A DNA stretch of 64,000 bases from Clavaria fumosa (GCA_951802425.1 OX637795.1:2212501-2276500); one strand, 5' to 3'. Positions 1-11,900 are shown, numbered from the stretch's first letter. Program-made: numbers and translations. Notes: a model not told the origin generated them from the letters alone.

Positions 1-7
1 AATATCA

Positions 8-150
8 TGGTTGAGCAAATGCAAGGCGATGGTTGCGACATCCTCCACAGAAGCCGAATACATGGCTGCATCACACACTGCCCGACATATGGGAATGGCA
101 GAAACTCAATTTACTGCAGTTTCTGCAAAAGAATGATTTGTGACAGATTC
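8..150 (+). pseudogene. Ty1/copia RNase H fragment
   Basis: Frame 2 from position 8 reads WLSKCKAMVATSSTEAEYMA, close to the strongly conserved copia RNase H signature with SSTEAEYMA. After about position 88 the continuation is in frame 3 (IWEWQKLNLLQFLQKND), which matches the usual helix that follows, so there is a +1 frameshift. It ends at a TGA and no other copia domain is visible beside it. This is a broken scrap of a plus-strand copia element cut by the window edge. Confidence 0.7.
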
Positions 151-771
151 CTCAAGGGAAAGAGGCCATTGCTAGACAAGATGTCAAGTTCAAATGTGTT
201 GCTTGCCATCTTTCTTCTGAAAATCACAAAAACCTGTATGAGGTAGAGCCTGTCCCAGATTCTACCTGGCTCAACCATTCTTATAACACTTGACAGCCCC
301 TCTACCTCTAGGGCAAGCCAATCAAAGAATTGGTAGGCCCCCACCCTTTGTGGAAACTATGCATGCTGGTCTTGAAACAACTAGCAGAGCACCACAGTAT
401 GCATTCTCCCCCTGATCTCACTCTCTTGCAGCTACACACTCAGTTGTCCTAGTGAGCATAGTGATCAAAGTGATCAATGAGGGAAAGGGGTTGAGGATAA
501 ATCCATGATGGTTGTGAAGTGGATGGAATAGAGAAACCTGTGCTTGGAAAAGGTCCAGGTTCTTTCTGTATTGGACTTGCTCATGGGATGCATCTAAATT
601 ATATTTGTCAAGTGGCTGTGTTGAAAAATTCCCCACAGCCCAAGGATCAATTTTTGGAAGAGTGACTACATTCTGGACTAATGAGTATTCAAGATCACAA
701 GGCACTACATAAACATTGATAGGAACAAGTTTTCCTCATGAGTACAGTTCAAACTGATACAGAGAAGCTAC
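151..771. other. no gene recognised
   Basis: Short ORFs on both strands lack any motif I know. It lies between the copia scrap and the 3' end of the receptor gene and probably holds the receptor's 3' UTR and decayed repeat DNA. Confidence 0.4.
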
Positions 772-3700
772 TCAGGGACTCAGAGCAACAAGGGATAAGT
801 CAATGACAACAAAATCACCAGATGAACTTATAAGTGCACACACAAAGGAGGAGGGTTTGATGTGATGACAATCCAAGTGAACAGGAATCCCAGACTCAAA
901 AGGAGGAATTGAAAGTATAGGATATGAAGGTTTATTGTGAATCAGTGCAGAGATCCAGGAAGTACCATTGGAAAACTTTTCAAGGAATAGGAATGGTTGG
1001 ATGATCCAATTCACAGGAGGAAGAGAGGTGAATCTAAGGCAAGAAAGAGTTGTGATTGCTGCACCAATCCTTGCATCCCATATACACACTGTGGAATCAT
1101 TAAACCCAGATGCAATCAGAGTGCCATCAGGTGAGAAGACAACTGAAGTGACCCAATCAGTGTGCCCTCTGAGTGGCTGACCTATTGATGCACCAGTCCT
1201 TGCATCCCATATACACATTGTGGAATCCCAAGACCCAGATGCAATCAGAGTGCCATCAGGTGAGAAGACAACTGAACTGACTACTCCAGTGTGCCCTCTG
1301 AGTGGCTGACCTATCAATGCACCAGTCCTTGCATCCCACATACACACTGTGAAATCATAAGATCCAGATGCAATCATAGTGCCATCAGGTGAGAAGACAA
1401 CTGAATTGACTACTCCAGTGTGCCCTCTGAGTGGTTGACCTATTGATGCACCAATCCTTGCATCCCATATACACACTGTGGAATCATCAGACCCAGATGC
1501 AATCAGAGTGCCATCAGGTGAGAAGACAACTGATCTGACCCAACCAGTGTGCCCTCTGAGTGGCTGACCTATTAATGCACCATTCCTTGCATCCCATATA
1601 CACACTGTGGAATCACCAGACCCAGATGAAATCAGAGTACCATCAGGTGAGAAGACAACTGAATTGACTATTCCAGTGTGCCCTCTGAGTGGCTGACCTA
1701 TTGATGCACCAGTCCTTGCATCCCATATACACATTGTGAAATCCCAAGACCCAGATGCAATCAGAGTGCCATCAGGTGAGAAGACAACTGATCTGATCCA
1801 ACCAGTGTGCCCTCTGAGTGGCTAACCTATTGATGCACCAATCCTTGCATCCCATATACACACTGTGGAATCATCAGACCCAGATGCAATCAGAGTGCCA
1901 TCAGGTGAGAAGACAACTGAATTGACCCAACCAGTGTGCCCTCTGAGTGGCTGACCTATTGATGCACCAATCCTTGCATCCCATATACACACTGTGGAAT
2001 CCTTAGATCCAGATGCAATCAGAGTGCCATCAGGTGAGAAGACAACTGATCTGACTACTCCAGTGTGCCCTCTGAGTGGCTGACCTATTGATGCACCAGT
2101 CCTTGCATCCCATATACACATTGTGGAATCCCAAGACCCAGATGCAATCAGAGTGCCATCCGGTGAGAAGACAACTGAAGTGACCCAACCAGTGTGCCCT
2201 CTGAGTGGCTGACCTATTGATGCACCAATCCTTGCATCCCATATACACACTTTGGAATCCCTAGACCCAGATGCAATCAGAGTGCCATCAGGTGAGAAGA
2301 CAACTGAAGTGACCCAATCAGTGTGCCCTCTGAGTGGCTGACCTATTGATGCACCAGTCCTTGCATCCCATATACACATTGTGGAATCCCAAGACCCAGA
2401 TGCAATCAGAGTGCCATCAGGTGAGAAGACAACTGAACTGACTACTCCAGTGTGCCCTCTGAGTGGCTGACCTATCAATGCACCAGTCCTTGCATCCCAC
2501 ATACACACTGTGGAATCATAAGATCCAGATGCAATCATAGTGCCATCAGGTGAGAAGACAGCTGAAGTGACCCAACCAGTGTGCCCTCTGAGTGGCTGAC
2601 CTATTGATGCACCAGTCCTTGCATCCCATATACACACTGTAGAATCCCTAGACCCAGATGCACCAGTCCTTGCATCCCATTTACCCATTGTGGAATCCCT
2701 AGACCCAGATGCAATCAGAGTGCCATCAGGTGAGAAGACAACTGAAGTGACCCAACCAGAATGCCCTCTGAGTGGCTGACCTATTAACACACCAGTCCTT
2801 GTATCCCAGATACACACTGTGCGATCACTGGACCCAGATGCAATCATAGTGCCATCAGGTGAGAAGACAACTGAATAGATTGTTCCAGTATGCCCTAAAC
2901 ACCTACTTAAATTTCTTTGCCATTCATCCTGCCCCCCCTTCACAAGTTTCACTGGCAATTGACTCAGAAATCTCTTATACTGCTCAAATATCTTGGTCTT
3001 ATTTGGTGTGAAGATAAGTGCTGAAGTATAAATGTGCAATGGACTCTGCAAAATGCAAGATGCAAAGGACTGGATGAACCTCTTGATGTCATACATCTGT
3101 CTGCTCATCACATTCATTGTCTCAGGTAGATCATGGAACCATCTGTCAAGACACTCCAAGGCATCTACTGCTTGTGTGAGCTGCTGCATGTAGGAAAGCA
3201 CTTCAATCCACTCCAATGGTTTTGATAGCATCACTTTAGACACCCATCCAATCAGAGTTGAACCAAACTTCTCTTGCTCAGCCTTCAGTTCAAGAATATG
3301 TGGACCCCAGAATTGGCATGCATACTGAAGTTGTGAGGGAATGTGGTAGTTCACCTTCTCCTCCCTGTCACAAATATCAGCATAGAAAGGGCGCTGAAGC
3401 TGGTAAAGATCTCCATCCAGCAGCCCCAACATATCCATATGAAGACATTTGTCTATCAAACTGAGTGACCTCTCTGCAAGCACCCTGTGCATGGATTCTG
3501 AAGGAATTGCCCACTTTGTATGGTTTGTGGGTGCTGTCAACCACCTTGCAAGTGATGCATGAATCACTCTGACCGATGGAGCTCCTTTGCTTTGTATCAC
3601 AAGTAGACAGTCCAACATTTTCACCATTTTCTGGACCATTTTTGTGTCTTCTCCAATCAATTCTGCAAGTGCAACCACTGTAAGAGGATCCTTCAATGTG

Positions 3701-5425
3701 GCAATAGCCCCTAACACCTTATTGCAGTCTTCCACAAATCCATCTCCTATGCATTGCTCTGCAATACAGTTCAATGCAGTCACATACAGTATCTCTAACT
3801 TGCTCTCTCCTTTCTCTGGTTTTTCAGAGATAAACATCTGGAGAGATTTGTCTGGATGATAGCTCCTCTCAATGAATTGGCAAGCTGTCTGGACCCACAG
3901 AAATAATCCACTTGCACTGTCAGCCAATTTCTGAACCATTGCAGACCCAGGCCATCCTGCATCAAGCTCTTGCCTGACAGCAATTTTTTTCAGCCTATGT
4001 TGAGTATAGGTGAGAATATCTTCCTTGTTATATGCACTATCCAAGTCCAAATGATGTGTTATTGAACCGAGTTGTTTGATGAACACATAATCAATGTCAG
4101 ATTGTGGTCCTGAAGACCTGCTAGTCACAAACAGCTTCACACTTGTAGGGAGCTGAGGCAGATGAGCAACAAGGGCTGCAAGCAGAGGTTCCCTTGATTG
4201 ATAGGTGCACTCATCCAAAGCATCAATCACCAAGCACACTTGGTTTGCGAATCCTTGCTCTTTGAATGGCTCAACCAGCAGCTTCCTGAACTGAGCATGA
4301 AGTGACTTAGGAATTCCAGAATCAGCTTTCAAGACCTTCACCAAAGCCATCCTGAAGGGCCAATTGTGACATGCTAGGTCATATGCCACGGTGCTGACCA
4401 CCTTGTTGGCATTTGAAAGCTCTGCTTCATCCCTTTTGAAGAAAAAGGCTCCCCCAAACATTCCTGCATTTCTTAATCTATCCGCAACACTGTGCGCAAT
4501 GGTTGTTTTGCCGGAACCTGCAGGGCCGGTGAACCAGAACACTCTTGGTGTCACAGATGAGCTCTTTTCTGCCCACTCCATGATCCTATCCAGCAAACCA
4601 GCTCTAGTGCCATCCAGGCAGCACGACTCCTTTTCCCAACTTGCAGAGAGTAAATGTGGTAATTCTTTAAGAACAGTATGATGGGCTAACAAAAGAATAG
4701 ATGAGTGATGGGCATTGTAAACAAAAGCTAGAACATACTGAGACTTTCAACCCTTCCCTCGAGTTCTTCAAGCCCAATCCGAAGTGAAATATCACTCTGC
4801 AACTGCCAGTACAAACATCAGTAAGACAGACCACACGGACAGAGAATGACTGAGCTAGATCTAGCATCACTCACACCAAATAAGAGCATAGCAGCATCTA
4901 AGTCTTGATGCCTTGCTTGAATGAGATCTCTCACTTCAACTGCTTGCACGATACGGCGCAAGCGACCAAAGTCTTGCAGTTGCAACACTGTATCTGCAAC
5001 ATTGTTGAGGGTTCTGAAATAAATGAGATTTAGTAAAGTGATGGTTGCTTCAAGATCAGCAATGACGCACCGCTCGAGTTGCTCTGCATTATGGATAAGG
5101 GTGCGAGCCGGAGAACTTGTCACAGATGATGGTGCGGCACGGCAGCCGTTAATGATTGCGAAAGAAATGGTGGCTGTGCGCTCAATAAGAGCACGACAGT
5201 CCTCCTTATTCTTCTTGACGGTCTACGATGCATACCAGCCAGGCAATCAGTGGCAGTCAGGTCGGAATCTCCGCCCCTCACCATATACAGCTTGATTAGT
5301 TCGGTAAGACCACCAGTGATGGCCTTGATCGGACCCTTGGCAGGCTCTGGGATGGCATCTGCTGCGCCTTTCAGGAGATTGAGGATGAGAGTCGTGTTTG
5401 ATAGAACACTGGAGCCGCTCGACAT
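772..5425 (-). CDS. NACHT-WD40 NOD-like receptor (HET-E/HNWD type)
   Basis: Four exons read in frame: 5425-5282, 5222-4875, 4802-4739 and 4685-772, all with GT-AG introns of 53-72 bp. The start ATG at 5425 has a good context (acagccATG). The N-terminal ~185 residues are helical and resemble the HeLo-like/MLKL-type bundle that is the cell-death effector of many fungal NLRs (inference). NACHT follows: P-loop GPAGSGKTT, Walker B CLVIDALDEC, sensor-like KLFVTSR. The C-terminus is 14 WD40 repeats of about 43 residues, followed by a short tail. One in-frame TAG (1824-1822) falls in a Gln codon at the end of repeat 8, so translation would give 1,139 residues; with the stop ignored it is 1,489. Fungal proteins of this architecture act in non-self recognition and programmed cell death. 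The stop makes the allele either truncated or dead. Confidence 0.85.
1050..2895 (-). repeat. 14 x 129-bp WD40-coding tandem repeat
   Basis: Fourteen units of 43 codons, nearly identical at DNA level. Each has the frame GHT-xxV-xSVVFSPDGT, SGS-x-D and CIWDAR-x-GA. Differences cluster at a few codons: the two or three residues after GHT (GTI, GWV, GVV, DWV, GIV), the residue before S, the residue between SGS and D (S, R, Y, W, K, D, G) and the residue after DAR (T, I, N). Repeat 2 carries an extra 19-codon partial duplication. Near-identity with variation at fixed sites is the pattern of concerted evolution plus diversifying selection known for HNWD genes. Confidence 0.9.
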
Positions 5426-5485
5426 GGCTGTTTTGCGAACAGAAGGCAGAATGCTCGAGCGTGTGATGCACAATGCGGTGCAAGT

Positions 5486-5623
5486 CATCAGGAAAAACCT
5501 CTTTTGCTAATTGGGTCTAATTATCATTATTATCACTAATTACCACTAATTATCACTAATTATCACTGATTATCATTGATTATCACTGATTATCACTGAT
5601 TATTTGGGAGGTTTTTCCTGATG
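5486..5623. repeat. inverted-repeat-bounded tandem repeat
   Basis: A 16-bp sequence at 5486-5501 (catcaggaaaaacctc) returns as its perfect reverse complement at 5608-5623. Between them lie about eight imperfect 10-11-bp units of the type attatcacta/attatcactga. It sits 61 bp upstream of the receptor start codon, in its promoter region. I found no target-site duplication, so it may be a MITE-like insertion or a local structure. Confidence 0.75.
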
Positions 5624-7002
5624 AAACACGTGGAAACCTCTCACGCTCAGCGGTTGGCAACTTGCAGTTGCACTGATGTGACACTGCGTCAGCGTTCACT
5701 CGCATCGCCAGCGCTAATCCCCAGATTCCATGTCTTAAAGCCTTTGGGGAAGCTTTCTGCTTTCTTCTTCATTCGGTTCACTCTCTGAAGCTGGGGATAC
5801 CACAAACTATCATGCTGACCCATTTGAATTTTGTAGCCGTGATTGTCATTCTGTTCCAGTAGCGGCGGTGATGGTCATTTTTTCAACGTCTGTCAACACG
5901 AACCCCGTCTCTCTCATATCATGGTAGACAATGCACTTGCCCTGTGGCACTCTTCCTTGGCATACACATCATGCACCACCCTCTTCACCACACTTTTCGC
6001 GCATCCCGCCACCCACTGCACTGTGTCGCAACTTGGAGTCGGACACCTTGTAACACATCCGCCAGTAACACTTTTGAACCCGACTACATCTTGATTCCTC
6101 TCTCATGCTTCGGCGGTGGGGGGAGGCGGGCCATCTCCTCTACGAGCCGCAAAAGTCTCTAACGTTGAGCACTCGGGCTGAGCACATCACCCACTTCCGA
6201 GTCGCACAGGTACACGTGCATAACTCCCACCCCGCCCGAGCGAATTTGACATTGATGATGGTGCTTCGGGCTCTTGACTGTGGAACAGAACTGGAACCAG
6301 AGTTGAGCTTTAGTGGCTGTGGTGTGCGGTGGTGCAGCACTCAAGTAGCATCTCGTATTTTGGGTACATTAGTGCTGTGTGACAGACTCGTGGATATGGC
6401 TGTGTCAATGATGGGCAAGGGATGATAGAGTGATTCAAATTTGGAATGGTGTCAGGGCTATTTGAATGTAGATTTGAACCCTGACTGTCTCAAGTCAGTC
6501 AGTCAGTCCTGCAGATTGTCTGTGACCTTGCTTCAGCAAGGTCTCCCACCACTGAAACTGACATCAAAAGTGTGAGAAAGTTTTGATTTGTTTGTATTCA
6601 GTGGCAAGCAATGATAGTTTTTGTCAAACCCATTGCTTCAAACTGTTATGACCCCATCCGATCACATAAGCATGATCCCCGCTCCAGACTCCAGACTCTG
6701 CACCAACTCCAGTCATCTCCGATCCACTCCTCCATAACTCTGTGCCTTCCTCGGACTCCATTCTGCCGTCCTTCGGACCTTTTGGACTTCATTCTAGAAC
6801 CTTCTCCCTTCATCCCATCATTCTGTTTACCAATGCCAGGATGCCCATAACCCATGGGAGTTGTTTTTGTTGTTGTTTCTTTGTTCCATGGAAATTGCAC
6901 AGGCACATGTGGTGAAACTCTCCTAGTAATTTGATATATACTATGTTTCAAGTACTCCTATACTCCTGTCCTTGCAGTATAAGATCCCACCTGTATTTCC
7001 CT
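5624..7002. other. no gene recognised
   Basis: None of the short ORFs has a recognisable domain or codon bias. The last ~350 bp (6646-6951, minus strand) could be decayed copia sequence, because element A (7008-14168) is inserted in a minus-strand copia relic whose other half lies at 14174 onward; I could not match it to a domain. Confidence 0.35.
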
Positions 7003-7007
7003 GTTCT

Positions 7008-7295
7008 TATCAGACTGGGTCTCACACAACTTAAGCATAAGGTCATGATGACAATACTAAGATAAGGGGAAAAGGGTACAAGAATGGAAAAGACGTAGTA
7101 TATATAGCAAATGCTTCGGCATTTGCCAGCGTTCTGACGCTCGGACCTCTCGGATCACGTGACGCGCCCAGGCCCAAGTCATGTGATCTCCCAATTATGT
7201 AATCCTCCACCACAGGTCATGTGACCTTCCAACAATCTTCTCTAATTTCTCCACAACTCCTCCTTTTGGGATGGCTTAGGTAAGCAATCCTAACA
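7008..7295 (-). repeat. 3' LTR of element A
   Basis: 288 bp, nearly identical to 13881-14168. Because coding is on the minus strand, this is the 3' LTR. It is preceded, in element orientation, by a polypurine tract at 7308-7296. Confidence 0.92.
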
Positions 7296-7308
7296 TCACC
7301 CCCCTCTT
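7296..7308 (-). other. polypurine tract of element A
   Basis: On the minus strand AAGAGGGGGGTGA directly abuts the 3' LTR. The same sequence abuts the 3' LTR of element B at 54814-54826. It is the expected plus-strand primer of reverse transcription. Confidence 0.8.
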
Positions 7309-7370
7309 AAGGCTGGGCGTCTCGACCAGCTAGCTTGGCCTTGTCAAGGTGGGCAAGGAAGAAGTCCTGG

Positions 7371-8277
7371 TGTAGTAGGCTGTACAGGTGTTGGCTGCAA
7401 ATAGATGTTCGCGGCCGGGTTCTTCAGGGGGTCTTATTGCACAACGGGTATACTAGACAGAACCTTGGAGGATATGGAGGTTGAGTGCAAAAGGTTCAGA
7501 GAGTGAAAATATACGTTGTCCGGAGTATCTGGTATCAGATCCGATAGAGTCTGATGTTTGGATCGAAGGTTCGAGGGGCCGGCGACGACGAAGGCCAGCG
7601 GATCAATAGGTACAACAAAAGGTGAGCTTGCTAAAAATCACAGCACGATGTGGGCGTTCAAAAAGCTGGATTTCCGTATAGTCCGAAGTGTGCTTAAGTA
7701 CAGTTCTGTAAGTACAGCAAATTGGAATGTACAGAAATGTCCGGAAAACATATGGAACAGCGCCATGTCGCGTGAACGGTTACATGAGGGAGTTATATCA
7801 CAAGGGAATTGAGTAGCTCGGAGGAATGAAATGTCCGATGAGTAGCACATGTCCGGACCGCTCGTAAACTGAAGGAAAGTGGGGCTGGTACAGCAAAGGG
7901 GTATTAGGAACAATGGGCAAAGTACTGCAAAGGGTTGGAAACGTTCAAATGATTGAATGGTTGAAAGGGATCACAATATGAAATTTACAGCATGTTATAT
8001 GAAATAAAGGAATGGGAATGGAATAATGAGTATGTCGAGCGCTGGCCATGCTGGAGTGATGAAATAGAAAGGCGTGGGTGGTGTGTGAGACCTGTGGGCT
8101 GTGATCTTCACGGGGAGTTGGAGACCGGAGAGTCCGATGTCGGATAAGTATCAGTCGTTATCGGATGGTGTCGGATTGTTATCGGATCATATCGGACGCG
8201 ATTGCTTTGGATCCCGAAATATCCGGATGATCGGTATCTGTCATGTTTCTATGTTCAAACCGCATATTATCTTTACA
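7371..8277. mobile_element. LTR-like insertion inside element A (907 bp)
   Basis: Comparison with element B shows that A is colinear up to 7370 and again from 8278; the 907 bp between is absent from B. The insert begins TGTAG and ends TTACA, and is flanked by CTGG (7367-7370) and CCGG (8278-8281), an imperfect 4-bp duplication. It has no coding capacity that I recognise. It also supplies the foreign C-terminal tail of the chromodomain ORF, which ends at 8179. Probably a solo LTR of another family. Confidence 0.6.
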
Positions 8278-10163
8278 CCGGAGCAGCAGCGCTACATTGG
8301 TGAGGTTCCTACAGGGCTCCCAAGTGTTTTCCTCCACTGGGTATCCCAACCACTTCACCAAGTACTTCACCCCACACCCCACCTTCTTGACATCAAGGAT
8401 TGCCTCCACATCATACTCCAGGTGGTCATCTTCAATTGTAGGGGGTGGAGGGGGAGGTAGATTCTGGGAAGGGAAGGAAGGGGGATGGTATGGCATCAAC
8501 AGCAACTCATTGAAGACCTGATGGATGCGCCAGGCCCGAGGGAGCTTGAGGCGATACCCAACAGGTCCCACCTTCTCCTCAACTGCGAAGGGGCCTGCTC
8601 TCTTGTTGTCAAGCTTTTTAGAGGGCCGGTCCATCTTCAGGTTTCTAGTATCCAGCCAGACCAGATCTCCCTCAGAGTACTCCCAACTTGGGCGTTTCCC
8701 CTTATCGTAGCTCTTCTTCATTGCTGCTGCCGCTTTCTCCATTGCCTCCTTGGCTACTCTTTGGGACTCCGTGAGCTTAGCCATCCACTCATCTGCTGCC
8801 AGGTTCACCTCAGAAGGTGGGCAGAGTCCCCCATTCCAAGGGTGTCATCCATAATCAAGGAAGAAAGGTGTCTGTCCTGTTGCAGAGTGCTCACGATTGT
8901 TAAGAGCAAACTCAGCAGTCGACAACCACTCGGCCCAATCGTCCTGGAGGTGGTCCACATAGGCCCGGAGATAGATCTCCATCTCCTGATTCGCCCGCTC
9001 CGTCTGCCCATCAGTCTGTGGGTGGAAGGCCATGCTCGGGTTTGCCTTTACTCGGATCATAGAGTAGAACTCCTTCATGAACCGAGACACAAACTGGGAG
9101 CCTCGGTCACTCATGACCTTATGAGGGACTCCATGGTCCTGAAACACTCGATCTCGGAGGAGACGCGCTGCTCCAAGTCCCGTGAGGTCGAGCCCGATCA
9201 CTTTGAGCAGTGTCCGTTTTGTGAACTTGTCAACGATGACAAGGATGGCATTATGTCCACGGGAGAGGGGAGGGGACCAACTATGTCCCATGAGATCACT
9301 GACCGGGGACCATCGGGAACTGGACGGGGGTGCAGTGGGGCAGCATGCTTGGTACGGTCAGGCTTTGTCCTCTGGCATGTCTCACACCCCTGGGCATACT
9401 GATCTGCATCCTTCACCATGTCTGGCCACCAATAACCCTTCACCAGTGCCACTCTCAACTTCTGGGGTCCAGAGTGTCCAGCAGCAGGGAGGTCATGCTC
9501 AAACTCGAGGACAGCCTCACGAGCTCCTAGGGGGACCCAAGTGACTATCCCCTTTCGCCAGAGTCCAGCACAATCTCGTGTCCACTCGTCATCAAGCTCC
9601 TCCAGCTTCTGTATGTGTACCACACTATTTTTCTGGAGTAGCATCTCCATTTCTGATGTGAACAACACACAGACTTCCGTTTCCAGGAAAACCTGCACCA
9701 GTGCATCCTCCTCCACCATCTCTCCATAGTCTGGTCTCCAGGAGAGTGCATCTGCTTTCATATTCGACTTGCCAGTGCGATACTTTATCTCAAAGTCAAA
9801 GCACTGGAGCTCTCCAACCCAACGGACCTGCCTTGGTTTCAACTTCTGGGGCTTCTGGAAGTACTGGAGGTTCGCATGGTCTGTCCAGATCTCAATCGTC
9901 TCATCTGCTCCAATGAGGTACGCCTGCCACTCACGAAGTGCCCGAATCACAGCCAAGAACTCCTTGTCGTACACATCGTAGTTCTTCTCAGCTGCAGTGA
10001 GGGCCTTGGAGATATAGTCAACAACTCTCCAGGTTCCATCCATCTGCTGCTGTGAGAGCACTCCACCAGTCGCCAGGTTACTTGCATCTGTCTCTACCTT
10101 CCATCTCCCTTTGTCCTGAGGCAGAGCCAAGACCAGGGCCGATACAAGTGCCTGACGGAGATC
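8278..10163 (-). pseudogene. element A pol 3' half: RNase H, integrase, chromodomain
   Basis: Minus-strand open pieces 10130-9198, 9291-8845 and 8808-8179 form one protein by comparison with element B. RNase H shows ETDASN; the integrase shows an HHCC finger ending CETCQR, the core with SWDIVGPL and VMSDRGSQF, and FHPQTDGQTER; the chromodomain shows YLVKWLGYPVEENTWEP. Breaks: TGA at 10166-10164, a 1-bp deletion in the G run near 9,260 where B has one more G, and TGA at 8844-8842 replacing the Trp codon of B. It is not functional as it stands. Confidence 0.88.
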
Positions 10164-11900
10164 TCAGAAGGCTGCTTCCTCCTCCTCCTCCCATTTCCAT
10201 GGAACATTCCCAGTCAGCCAGAAGAGTGGCTTTGCCCAAGCAGAAAGATTCGGGATGTGCTGGTGGAGGTAGTTCAACATCCCATTGAACCTCTGGACAT
10301 CCTTCACATTCCTAGGACATGGCCAATCTCGGACTGCTGCACCCTTGGCTGGGTCATGCTCTAGCCGGTTGTGAGAGATCTTCATCCCCAGGAAGATGAT
10401 CTCACTCTTCTCAAACTCGCATTTACTGAGTTTGAGACACAACCCATTCTCTCCAAACTTCCTCAAGACTCGATCCATCCAGTACCAGTGTGTAGCCAAG
10501 TCCTCTGCAAACACAATGACATCATCCACATAGGCCCTCACATGTCCTCCTGCAATCTCCTCCCTCAACACATGATTCATGAAGTGTTGGAAGGTGTCAC
10601 GCCCATGCCAACTGGACTATTCTCCGGCCTTCTCCAGCGGTCTCCGGACCCCCAATCGCAACTCCGGGCTCTCGGACCTATTTCCAGAGTGCTGGACTTT
10701 ACTTGCATGACATAGCGCAGGATCAGGAAGTGTGCCTGAAGGGCCACCAACTGATGTCCGCACTAGTTGCTGTTGCCTCAGGCAACCAGGAACTGGTCCT
10801 GCCCCAGACCCGTCGCCTGGACAATTTGATGGACTCCCGGAAACGCCTGTACATCATAGTTAGTAGTTTAACCTTTGTCCCAATCAGATTCCATCTCCAT
10901 CTCGTAGTCCCGTAGTTTAGTTTATTTCCTGACTCCCGGACATTACTCTGTAGCTACGAACTGATTCCGTAGTCGTACCGGAGTTATCTCCATTGCTAGC
11001 ATCGCCCCGGACTTTTGTATAAGTACTCGTAGATTACGGCCTTGTCTAGCCAGTCTGATTATCAACCCCGCCTACTCACACTCTGCTCCGCATTGCCTGA
11101 AACCCGTCTCCCGACTTCTCCCAAAATCCGAGACACTGATCTGCAGAGGGCGTCATTTCAATACATTTGCCAAGTCTCGTCCGAACCTAAGTCCAACTCC
11201 ATCCAAACTCTGGTTTGCTCTGTCGCACCCGGACCTTGTTACTCTCGCCCGGACTTTATTGTTCCCCACCGGACTTTGTTATTTCCGCCCGGACTTTACT
11301 CCGCCCAACCCCCATGACATAGACGTAACAGAAGGTAGCAGGGGCATTCTGTAGTCCAAACCACATAACTGCAGGTTCAAAGAGTCCACGAGGTGTCAAG
11401 AAGGCACAGCGGTGCTGGTGCTCCGGCCAGACCTGCATGGATGGGAAACCTCCCTTTGCATCAATCTTAGAGTAGATCAATGCTCCCTTAAGCACATCCA
11501 CTGTGTCTCAGATGCGGGGAAGGGGGTACTTGTCCTTGACCAGGTGTGCATTCAGCCTCGAGTAGTTGATAATTGGCCGCAGCTTGTCCTTCTCATGTTT
11601 GAAGAAGAAGGGGCTGGCATACGGGAATTTCGAGGGCCAGATTCGTCCAGAAGCAAGCTGCTCATCCACCCAACAGTTCATCTCCACCATCTCCTGCCGT
11701 GTCAGTGAGTATAGCTTGGAGGAGAGGTGCTCAGGGTCCTTTTTGAACTCGATTTTAATATCAAAGTCCAGTCGGGAGCGGGGAAGCTCATCCCACTTCA
11801 CTTCACTAAAAACCAAAGGGTAGCGGCTGGGCCAATCAGGGGTAGGGCCAGAGTTGGGAAAACAGGTGTCCGGAATACTCGCGGATGCGAGGGTACTCAT
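10164..11900 (-). pseudogene. element A reverse transcriptase, interrupted
   Basis: The open part 11900-11508 holds the RT N-terminus (LRPIINYSRLN, KDKYPLPRI) and ends in a TGA; RT sequence continues in frame (IDAKGGF, GLQNAPATF) to 11331. A 736-bp solo LTR follows, and RT resumes at 10594 with the catalytic YVDD and motif LGMKISHN, ending at TGA 10164-10166. Element B shows the same protein without the LTR. Confidence 0.88.
10595..11330. mobile_element. solo LTR nested in element A RT
   Basis: The 736-bp block starts TGTCACGCCC and ends GACGTAACA, giving canonical TG...CA ends with a short inverted repeat. GAAGG is duplicated at 10590-10594 and 11331-11335. Element B has an uninterrupted site. 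The block is rich in ccgga motifs and non-coding, so it is best read as a solo LTR left by recombination between two LTRs. Confidence 0.88.

Noticed and set aside
1050..2895. Assembly collapse or expansion of an artificial tandem repeat
   Set aside because: Units differ at consistent codons and the frame is kept through all fourteen, so the array is real, although the exact number needs long reads.
6105..6425. 106-codon plus-strand ORF
   Set aside because: No domain, overlapping ORFs of similar length on the other strand, and no splice structure.
8485..9402. 305-codon plus-strand ORF
   Set aside because: It is antisense to the integrase and chromodomain of element A and has no domain of its own.
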